The position numbers were made by a program, and so were the translations under genes. Below are positions 56,534-64,000 of a DNA stretch of 64,000 nucleotides, one piece after another; positions within the stretch are counted from its first letter, which is position 1; every line of letters begins with the position of its first letter. The DNA comes from Microbacterium sp. 67-17 (GTDB lineage Bacteria > Actinomycetota > Actinomycetes > Actinomycetales > Microbacteriaceae): NCBI RefSeq assembly GCF_001898325.1, contig NZ_MKTR01000013.1, forward strand, positions 1-64,000, written 5' to 3'. The notes beneath the pieces are model-generated. The model made no database searches. It was not told the origin of the DNA and saw nothing but the letters and a program-made list of their open reading frames with translations.

Positions 56534-56946
56534 GCGCGGACGGGCCTACGGCGTCTCCGCGCCCACGCCGTGCTCGCGGTGCCCGGGAATCCCTGGGATC
56601 TGTCGTTCTCGGCTTCGAGTCGATCATTGTGTTTCTCGGCGGCCTCGTCGTGTACGGCCTTCGCGTGCTGCCTGACGGGATCGAGCCGTGGTGGGGCATC
56701 ATCGGGGGTTCGGTCCTGGCGCTGTTGATGGTCATCACCGCCGGACTGCTGCGTCACTCGTGGGCGATCGCTGCGGGCTGGGCTCTACAGGTCGTCGTAC
56801 TTCTGGGCGGCTTCCTCGTGCCCGCACTCGTCATCGTCGCGATCATTTTCGGTGGCATGTGGGCGTATGCGACGATCAAGGGGGCATCCCTCGATGCTCG
56901 CAACGCCCGACGCGCGGCACCCCCCGAACCCTCGAACGGAGAATAA
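56530..56946 (+). CDS. DUF4233 membrane protein
   Basis: 138 aa with about four membrane segments (SIIVFLGGLVVYGL, WWGIIGGSVLALLMVITAGLL, WAIAAGWALQVVVLLGGFLV, IVAIIFGGMWAYATIKG). Such proteins lie between folC and ndk in many Actinobacteria, as here. Function unknown. GTG 56530 overlaps the folC stop. It is followed by ndk after 2 nt. Confidence 0.85.
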   Translation: MSADGPTASPRPRRARGARESLGSVVLGFESIIVFLGGLVVYGLRVLPDGIEPWWGIIGGSVLALLMVITAGLLRHSWAIAAGWALQVVVLLGGFLVPALVIVAIIFGGMWAYATIKGASLDARNARRAAPPEPSNGE

Positions 56947-56948
56947 CG

Positions 56949-57365
56949 ATGTCGACCGAAGAGACCCTCGTTCTGGTGAAGCCCGACGGTGTCGCGAGGG
57001 GCCTGACCGGCTCGATCCTCGCGCGCATCGAGGCGAAGGGATACGCCCTCGTCGACATCCGCCTGGTAGAACCCGACCGCGACCGACTCGAGAAGCACTA
57101 CGCCGAGCACGCCGGCAAGGCCTTCTACGAGCCGCTTCTCGAGTTCATGATGTCCGGTCCATCGGTCGCCATCCGTCTTGCCGGCAATCGGGTCATCGAA
57201 GGTTTCCGTTCCCTGGCCGGCACGACCGACCCCACGACGGCAGCGCCGGGAACGATTCGCGGCGACTTCGGCCGCGACTGGGGGCTCGCCGTCCAGCAGA
57301 ACCTCGTCCACGGCTCAGACAGCCCCGAGTCGGCCGCCCGTGAGCTCGGGATCTGGTTCGGCTGA
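56949..57365 (+). CDS. ndk: Nucleoside diphosphate kinase
   Basis: 138 aa, the normal size. It transfers phosphate between nucleoside triphosphates and diphosphates through a phosphohistidine, His121 in NLVHGSDS. ETLVLVKPDGVARGLTG and the Kpn-loop region around FRSLAGTTDPTTAAPGTIRGDFG are typical. Last gene of the T-box-controlled operon. CGGAGAATAACG precedes ATG 56949. Confidence 0.97.
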   Translation: MSTEETLVLVKPDGVARGLTGSILARIEAKGYALVDIRLVEPDRDRLEKHYAEHAGKAFYEPLLEFMMSGPSVAIRLAGNRVIEGFRSLAGTTDPTTAAPGTIRGDFGRDWGLAVQQNLVHGSDSPESAARELGIWFG

Positions 57366-57407
57366 GAACTCTGCAGTGCCTCGGTGTGGCCAGCGTGGTG
57401 GTGCTCG

Positions 57408-57818
57408 CTACCGTGCGACGGTGAACTCCACCTCGGCCGCTGCGCACGACGCGCCCTCGGGGCAGGTCGCGATGTCCCAGTAGTTCGAGATCGACGCTAC
57501 GGCCTGACCGGGGCGGATCGTCGGTGGGACAGTGATCGAGACCGAGAACGACCCGTCCGGTTCCGGCGTGACTCGCGCTTGCGCCAGGGGAATCGGCTCG
57601 CCGAGGGGACGGATGCGCACGGCCAGCTCTGCGCCGTCGGGCAGCGGGCAGGCATCCGTCGTCGAGACTGTCACGATTTTGCCTGGCCGCGGGTTGTCGG
57701 GTTCAACGGTCAGCGTCGGCACGCAGGCTCGTGACGGTTCTGCCATACATGCTGTGAGTGGAGCGCCTGCGATCACCAGGAGCGTTGCCGTCGCGGCGAT
57801 GCGGACGCACCGATTCAT
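57408..57818 (-). CDS. Hypothetical lipoprotein
   Basis: 136 aa with a signal peptide and lipobox LTAC (Cys24). The mature part is a single beta-sandwich-like domain (TLTVEPDNPRPGKIVTVSTTDACPLPDGAELAV, PEPDGSFSVSITVPPTI) with four further cysteines that could form two disulfides. TAGCGT lies 6 nt before ATG 57818, suggesting a leaderless message. The domain is not assigned. Convergent with ndk. Confidence 0.7.
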   Translation of the reverse strand: MNRCVRIAATATLLVIAGAPLTACMAEPSRACVPTLTVEPDNPRPGKIVTVSTTDACPLPDGAELAVRIRPLGEPIPLAQARVTPEPDGSFSVSITVPPTIRPGQAVASISNYWDIATCPEGASCAAAEVEFTVAR

Positions 57819-57870
57819 GGCGCAACGCTAGACGTGTGGGCCACAACCCGTCCAGGGATTGCAGCGATAC

Positions 57871-58479
57871 TTACAGGCCGAAGATATTGGTCAGCGCGCG
57901 CGTCGGCGCTAGCTGCGCGACGATGACGATGATGCCGTAACTAACGATTGTCGCCAGCGGCACCCATCGCATGAGACCTTGCGAGAACCGCAGCACGCCG
58001 GGCGATGTGCCGAATGCGCCTGAGCGCATGGCATGCACGGTGACCGCGTAGAACGTCGGAATCGTCACGCTCCAGGTCACCATGCACCACGGGCACAGCG
58101 TGCCGAGCACGAACAGGCTCTGGCTGATGAGCCAGATCACGAACCCGAACGCGAACAGCATCCCTGCCCAGAACAGGAGCCAGAACCACCGGGCGAAGCG
58201 CGCGCCGGCCAGCAGCGCGGCACCGACGACGATCGGTGCGACCCAGCCGCTGAGCCCCAGGATGGGGTTCGGGAAGCCGAAGACGCTGCCTTGCCAGGAC
58301 TGCAGGTTCGCAGTGCACTGCACCAGGACGCTGAAGTCGCACGACGCAGTCGCGTTCGGGTCTGCGAGCAGGTGGAACCGCTCGACGGTCAGACTGAAGG
58401 CGGCGTACCACCCGACGACGCCGGCGATGATGAGCCAGATGGCGAGGCCGACAGGGCGACGTGCGGATGCGGCGGGCAT
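57871..58479 (-). CDS. Vitamin K epoxide reductase (VKOR) family protein
   Basis: 202 aa, about five membrane segments. The redox centre is CPWC in GTLCPWCMVTW, with a second Cys pair in the first extracytoplasmic loop (CDFSVLVQC). In Actinobacteria such VKORs reoxidise a DsbA-like partner and drive disulfide formation in secreted proteins, passing electrons to quinone. No thioredoxin-like partner gene is adjacent. CAGAAT lies 6 nt before ATG 58479. Confidence 0.88.
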   Translation of the reverse strand: MPAASARRPVGLAIWLIIAGVVGWYAAFSLTVERFHLLADPNATASCDFSVLVQCTANLQSWQGSVFGFPNPILGLSGWVAPIVVGAALLAGARFARWFWLLFWAGMLFAFGFVIWLISQSLFVLGTLCPWCMVTWSVTIPTFYAVTVHAMRSGAFGTSPGVLRFSQGLMRWVPLATIVSYGIIVIVAQLAPTRALTNIFGL

Positions 58480-58561
58480 GGGTCGATTCTGGCATCCGTC
58501 TGGTTAGGAGTCGCCTGAAAGCGCGGGTCTTCGAACCAATGGAGTGTTTGTGCGCCGATAG

Positions 58562-58745
58562 TGCGATAATTGCGGGGACGAGTCCGCGGCCGCGCCGCGC
58601 GACATGTCGTCACAGACTTCCGGGCAATGGCTGCCCGTCGCAGCGTGAGCTTCGAGCCTGCTGCACACCGAGTTGATGAGCGACCTTCGGGTCGCGGAGA
58701 TGTCGTCGGGCGACGCGCGGGTCGCTCGACAAGGAGTACGCCGAC
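58562..58745 (+). promoter_or_regulatory. Promoter and long leader of rne
   Basis: TGcGATAAT (58562-58570) is an extended -10 box. The start codon is at 58746, leaving a leader of about 170 nt that includes GC-rich stems. Long leaders of RNase E genes are autoregulatory in enterobacteria. Whether this one is cannot be read from the sequence. AAGGAG (58731-58736) is the ribosome binding site. Confidence 0.5.
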
Positions 58746-61133
58746 ATGGGCGATGAGAACGATGTACAGAACACGACCGAAGCCGACACGGAAGGCGTGC
58801 GGGACGACCTGATCGAGGCCGCCATCGCCCCCGAGGTAGAGGAGCAGACGGTCACGGAAGAGTCTCCGGTTGAAACGGCGCCCGCTGAGGTCTCCGTGGA
58901 GCCGCCCGCAGCCCCGGCTGCCGAGATCGATGATGCTCCACCTGCCGCCGAGCAGATCGACTCCGCCGACGCGCAGGGCGTTGCTGAATCCGAGTCTGTG
59001 GAGGAGGGCGTTACGCAGCAGCCCGAGTCCGTCGAACCGGAGAGCACCGACGAGGCCGAGGCGGCCGAGGAGCCGACGGGTCCACCCACCGCTGTGAGTT
59101 TGGGGTTGCTGCCCGAGAACTTCGTGTCTGCGGTTTCGACCGCGCTGATGTTCTATGCGCCCGAGGTCGCGCCTCTACCCGCACTGCCGGAGGACGAGCC
59201 TGACGACTCGGAGCCCTCCGGATCATCGCGGCGCCGCAACCGTCGTCGTGGTGGGGGAGAGCCTCGCGAGGACAACAGGCCAACCGGTTCGCGCCAGCGT
59301 CCTGCCGAGGTGATCACCGAGCCCCAGCGGATCAAGGGGTCGACCCGGCTCGAAGCGAAGAAGCAGCGTCGCCGTGACGGCCGCGAAGCGGGCCGTCGTC
59401 GCACCGTCGTCACCGAGGCAGAGTTCCTCGCGCGCCGTGAAGCCGTCGACCGCGTCATGGTGGTGCGATCGAAGAACGGACGCGTGCAGATCGGGGTGCT
59501 CGAAGACAACGTGCTCGTGGAGCACTATGTCGCGCGTAGTCAGGATGCCTCACTCATCGGCAACGTCTACCTCGGCCGCGTGCAGAATGTGCTGCCGAGC
59601 ATGGAAGCCGCGTTCGTCGACATCGGTCGGGGCCGCAATGCGGTGCTCTACTCCGGTGAGGTCGACTGGGACTCTGTCGAGACCGGCAACCAGCCGCGCC
59701 GCATCGAGCTTGCGCTGAAGTCCGGTGACAAGGTTCTCGTTCAGGTGACGAAGGATCCGGTCGGACACAAGGGTGCGCGCCTGACGAGTCAGATCTCGCT
59801 GCCCGGCCGTTACCTCGTCTACGTGCCCGGCGGCGCGATGAACGGCATCTCACGCAAGCTCCCTGACACCGAGCGTGCGCGGCTCAAGAAGATCCTCAAG
59901 GAAGTCCTGCCTGAGTCATCCGGCGTCATCGTGCGCACGGCGGCCGAGGGTGCGACCGAAGATCAGTTGACGCGCGATGTTCAGCGTCTGACCGCGCAGT
60001 GGGAACACATCAACCGTCAGGTCGAGACCACCGGTGCTCCGGCGTTGCTGCACTCAGAACCCGACCTGCTGGTGAAGATCGTCCGCGATGTCTTCAACGA
60101 AGACTTCTCTCGGATGCTCATCCAGGGTGAAGATGCGCTGCACACCATCTCGCGCTACCTCGAGGGTGTCGCGCCCGATCTGCTCGAGCGCGTCTCGGAG
60201 TACGAAGGTGACGCTGATCCGTTCGACGAGTTCCGGATCACGGAGCAGATCGAGAAGGCGCTGGATCGAAAGGTGTGGCTCCCCTCGGGCGGTTCGCTCG
60301 TGATCGACCGCACCGAGGCGATGACCGTCATCGACGTCAACACCGGAAAGTTCGTCGGCTCCGGCGGCAACCTCGAAGAGACGGTGACCAAGAACAACCT
60401 CGAGGCCGCCGAGGAGATCGTTCGTCAGCTGAGACTGCGCGACATCGGTGGCATCATCGTCGTCGACTTCATCGACATGGTGCTCGAATCGAACCGTGAC
60501 CTCGTGCTGCGTCGTCTCGTGGAGTGTTTGAGCCGGGATCGGACGAAGCACCAGGTCGCTGAGGTCACATCCCTCGGCCTCGTCCAGATGACGCGAAAGA
60601 AGCTCGGCCTCGGCCTGCTGGAGACCTTCAGCGAGCCGTGCGAGGTCTGCGCGGGTCGAGGAGTCATCGTTCATCACGATCCCGTCGTCAAGCACCGCAC
60701 CGCGGCTTCCGGAAATGGTTCGCCGCGTCGGAGCCGAGGTGCGGCATCCGGGAACGGTTCGTCCTCCTCCTCGTCATCGTCTCAGGCGGGCAACGGCACG
60801 CACGTCATCACAGAGGGTGTGAAATCGGCGCTCGCGCAGATCGCGGCATCCACGATTCACGCCCCGGTCGACGCGGCGATTGTTGAAGAAGTCGTTGTGG
60901 CGGCGGTGCAGGAAGCGAGTGAACCGGCACCCGAGAAGCCCAAGCGTCGCAAGAAGAAGGCAGAAGCCGAGAAGCCCAAGTCCGAGAAGGAACTGCTCCT
61001 CGATTCTGTGCTCAACGCCCTTCCTGAGCCGAAGGCACCGGGCCAGGGGCGGGGTCGACGTCGGGTGACAACCGCCGCGCTGACAGGTACTCCAGTGTCT
61101 GCCACGCCGGCCGGGCCAGACGACGAGTCCTGA
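58746..61133 (+). CDS. rne: Ribonuclease E/G family protein
   Basis: 795 aa endoribonuclease for mRNA decay and rRNA/tRNA processing. A disordered acidic N-terminal extension (1-150) and a basic patch (SSRRRNRRRGGGEP) come before the core. The core begins with the S1 domain (NVYLGRVQNVLPSMEAAFVDIGRGRNAVLY). The catalytic Asp region is MTVIDVNTGKFVG and DFIDMV. The zinc-link CEVCAGRG follows. The tail is low-complexity with a Lys/Arg cluster (KPKRRKKK). N-terminal extensions are normal in Actinobacteria. Confidence 0.92.
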   Translation: MGDENDVQNTTEADTEGVRDDLIEAAIAPEVEEQTVTEESPVETAPAEVSVEPPAAPAAEIDDAPPAAEQIDSADAQGVAESESVEEGVTQQPESVEPESTDEAEAAEEPTGPPTAVSLGLLPENFVSAVSTALMFYAPEVAPLPALPEDEPDDSEPSGSSRRRNRRRGGGEPREDNRPTGSRQRPAEVITEPQRIKGSTRLEAKKQRRRDGREAGRRRTVVTEAEFLARREAVDRVMVVRSKNGRVQIGVLEDNVLVEHYVARSQDASLIGNVYLGRVQNVLPSMEAAFVDIGRGRNAVLYSGEVDWDSVETGNQPRRIELALKSGDKVLVQVTKDPVGHKGARLTSQISLPGRYLVYVPGGAMNGISRKLPDTERARLKKILKEVLPESSGVIVRTAAEGATEDQLTRDVQRLTAQWEHINRQVETTGAPALLHSEPDLLVKIVRDVFNEDFSRMLIQGEDALHTISRYLEGVAPDLLERVSEYEGDADPFDEFRITEQIEKALDRKVWLPSGGSLVIDRTEAMTVIDVNTGKFVGSGGNLEETVTKNNLEAAEEIVRQLRLRDIGGIIVVDFIDMVLESNRDLVLRRLVECLSRDRTKHQVAEVTSLGLVQMTRKKLGLGLLETFSEPCEVCAGRGVIVHHDPVVKHRTAASGNGSPRRSRGAASGNGSSSSSSSSQAGNGTHVITEGVKSALAQIAASTIHAPVDAAIVEEVVVAAVQEASEPAPEKPKRRKKKAEAEKPKSEKELLLDSVLNALPEPKAPGQGRGRRRVTTAALTGTPVSATPAGPDDES

Positions 61134-61142
61134 CAGTCGTCG

Positions 61143-61418
61143 CTAGGCGCCGCGGCGGCGCTCGCGTGCCGTCACGCGCAGCCCTGACGCGATGAGGGCG
61201 CGAACGAGGGTGTGGCCGTCGACAGGCCTGGCGCCGGCCGCCACGAGCCTGTCGTGCGCCTCGGCGGGAACGTCATAATGGTCGCGGTCGAAACCGCGCC
61301 GGGGGATGTCGTTGCGCTCGGCGAACTCATGAAGCTCGGCGAGGTCACTATCGCTGATCAGGTGCGACCACAACCTGCCGTGCGCCGGCCAGCGCGGGTC
61401 GTCGATCAGAATCGTCAC
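61143..61418 (-). CDS. DUF4031 domain protein
   Basis: 91 aa. ILIDDPRWPAHGRLWSHLISDSDLAELHEFAERNDIPRRGFDRDHYDVPAEAHDRL is the DUF4031 pattern, with several conserved Asp and His residues that could bind metal. Function unknown. GTG 61418 follows TATGAT by 6 nt on the minus strand, so it is probably leaderless. It converges with rne, 9 bp away. Confidence 0.82.
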   Translation of the reverse strand: MTILIDDPRWPAHGRLWSHLISDSDLAELHEFAERNDIPRRGFDRDHYDVPAEAHDRLVAAGARPVDGHTLVRALIASGLRVTARERRRGA

Positions 61419-61469
61419 GCGCCGATCATAGGCGGTGGTCAGCTCGGGTCGGCCGCGATGCGCGTCGCT

Positions 61470-61635
61470 TTGCGAGCACGGTACCGCATCAGGTAAAGTA
61501 TTCCTTTGGTGCGTCGTGTGCCGCGTTCCGGACGGCGGCACGTCAGGGCCTCGGTTCCGCACCACAGCGGTCTTCCTCACGGATGGCCCCTCAGACAGAC
61601 CGGAGCGCTGTGCTCCCAGAAGAAACAGGTGTGAA
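61470..61635 (+). promoter_or_regulatory. Promoter and structured leader of rplU-rpmA
   Basis: TTGCGA (61470-61475), 18-bp spacer, TAAAGT (61494-61499), then about 130 nt before the rplU start. The leader contains the 7-bp stem GTGCCGC / GCGGCAC. A leader this long is compatible with autogenous control by L21. Confidence 0.55.
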
Positions 61636-61944
61636 GTGGTTTACGCAGTAGTGCGCGCCGGCGGTCGCCAGGAGAAGGTCTCGGTCGGCACGATCGTCGT
61701 TCTCGACCGTCTCGCCGCCAAGATCGGCGACAAGGTCGAGCTTCCGGCAGTGCTGCTCGTGGACGGCGACACCGTCACGACCGACGCTGCGAAGCTTTCC
61801 AAGGTGAGCGTGACCGCCGAGGTTCTCGGCGAAGAGCGCGGTCCGAAGATCGTCATCCAGAAGTTCAAGAACAAGACCGGCTACAAGAAGCGCCAGGGGC
61901 ACCGCCAGGACCTCACGCGCGTCAAGGTCACCGGCATCAAGTAA
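61636..61944 (+). CDS. rplU: 50S ribosomal protein L21
   Basis: 102 aa. [25 protein letters not shown] and the C-terminal [26 protein letters not shown] are classic L21 motifs. It binds 23S rRNA in the large subunit. GTG 61636 is the start; AGAAACAGG lies upstream. It precedes rpmA by 21 nt, the usual rplU-rpmA pair. Confidence 0.97.
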   Translation: MVYAVVRAGGRQEKVSVGTIVVLDRLAAKIGDKVELPAVLLVDGDTVTTDAAKLSKVSVTAEVLGEERGPKIVIQKFKNKTGYKKRQGHRQDLTRVKVTGIK

Positions 61945-61965
61945 GACCCAGGAAGAGGCGCAGTA

Positions 61966-62223
61966 ATGGCACACAAAAAGGGCGCAAGCTCTACCCGTAA
62001 CGGTCGTGACTCCAACGCCCAGCGACTGGGCGTGAAGCGTTTCGGCGGCCAGGTCGTGAGCGCGGGCGAGATTCTCGTTCGTCAGCGCGGTACGCACTTC
62101 CACCCCGGCGCGAACGTTGGTCGCGGCGGGGACGACACGCTCTTCGCGCTCTCTGCCGGCGCTGTGGAGTTCGGTACCAAGGGTGGCCGCAAGGTCGTCA
62201 ACGTGGTGGCCGCCGCGGAGTGA
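61966..62223 (+). CDS. rpmA: 50S ribosomal protein L27
   Basis: 85 aa. The N-terminus [19 protein letters not shown] reaches the peptidyl-transferase centre. [39 protein letters not shown] is the family core. There is no cleavable N-terminal extension as in Firmicutes. AAGAGG precedes ATG 61966. Confidence 0.97.
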   Translation: MAHKKGASSTRNGRDSNAQRLGVKRFGGQVVSAGEILVRQRGTHFHPGANVGRGGDDTLFALSAGAVEFGTKGGRKVVNVVAAAE

Positions 62224-62245
62224 TCTGCAGCTGACATCAGTATTC

Positions 62246-62275
62246 GGAAGGGGCGGGCTTCGGCTCGCCCCTTCC
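62246..62275 (+). terminator. UUCG-capped hairpin between rpmA and obgE
   Basis: 13-bp stem (GGAAGGGGCGGGC with its complement, one G-T pair) closed by a TTCG tetraloop, 22 nt after rpmA. It could terminate or attenuate ribosomal-protein transcription before obgE. Confidence 0.8.
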
Positions 62276-62294
62276 CGTCATCCGGCCCCGATAA

Positions 62295-64000
<1,706 letters not shown>

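Overview
The window is a high-GC actinobacterial chromosome segment. Gene content (split clpP1-clpP2-clpX, gatCAB, trHbO-type globin, type-2-like IleS behind an ultrashort T-box, YczR/YczE pair, DUF222/HNH gene) and base composition fit a member of the Microbacteriaceae, most likely Microbacterium or a close relative. This is inferred from the sequence alone. Most genes look like ordinary core genome, and no CRISPR array, prophage or rRNA operon is visible.

Layout: 1-2.5 kb is a damaged accessory edge, with the right end of an IS256-type element that has cut off a DUF222/HNH gene, a YjbR-like gene and a frameshifted tyrosine phosphatase gene. 2.5-12.7 kb holds an acyl-CoA ligase, gatCAB, a DUF2202 lipoprotein with a CsoR-type operator, dinB, a clpS cluster, orn and two tRNAs. 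12.7-16.9 kb holds yczE/yczR, msrA, an accessory ssb and a lipoprotein. 16.9-19.2 kb is the most unusual part. Two tandem, roughly 1.1 kb single-gene elements, each coding for a different HNH-like zinc protein, sit inside the first codons of ettA. They are delimited by three copies of an 11-bp sequence matching those codons. The old ettA promoter and first six codons are stranded on the left, and the right end of the array rebuilds the ettA start.

19.2-37.6 kb is housekeeping and transport: ettA, two thioesterases, an APC permease, an FAD dehydrogenase, glbO, mscS, pepN, arsR-sulP, rpiB-nei, paiB-amidohydrolase, a gamma-carbonic anhydrase and tRNA-Gly/tRNA-Pro. 37.6-42.4 kb is a protein-folding and proteolysis block (tig, a TPR gene, clpP1, clpP2, clpX). 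42.4-51.6 kb contains an M3 peptidase, a regulator/small ORF/MFS operon, valS and a pentapeptide-repeat/GNAT pair. 51.6-64 kb runs from T-box-controlled ileS-folC-DUF4233-ndk through vkor, rne, rplU-rpmA-obgE to the start of proB.

Two window-wide patterns stand out. About twenty start codons lie 6-7 nt downstream of a TAnnnT -10 box, which predicts widespread leaderless transcription; I used this rule to choose several starts. The hexamer GGATGC/GCATCC also looks over-represented and is built into the stems of two strong intrinsic terminators.
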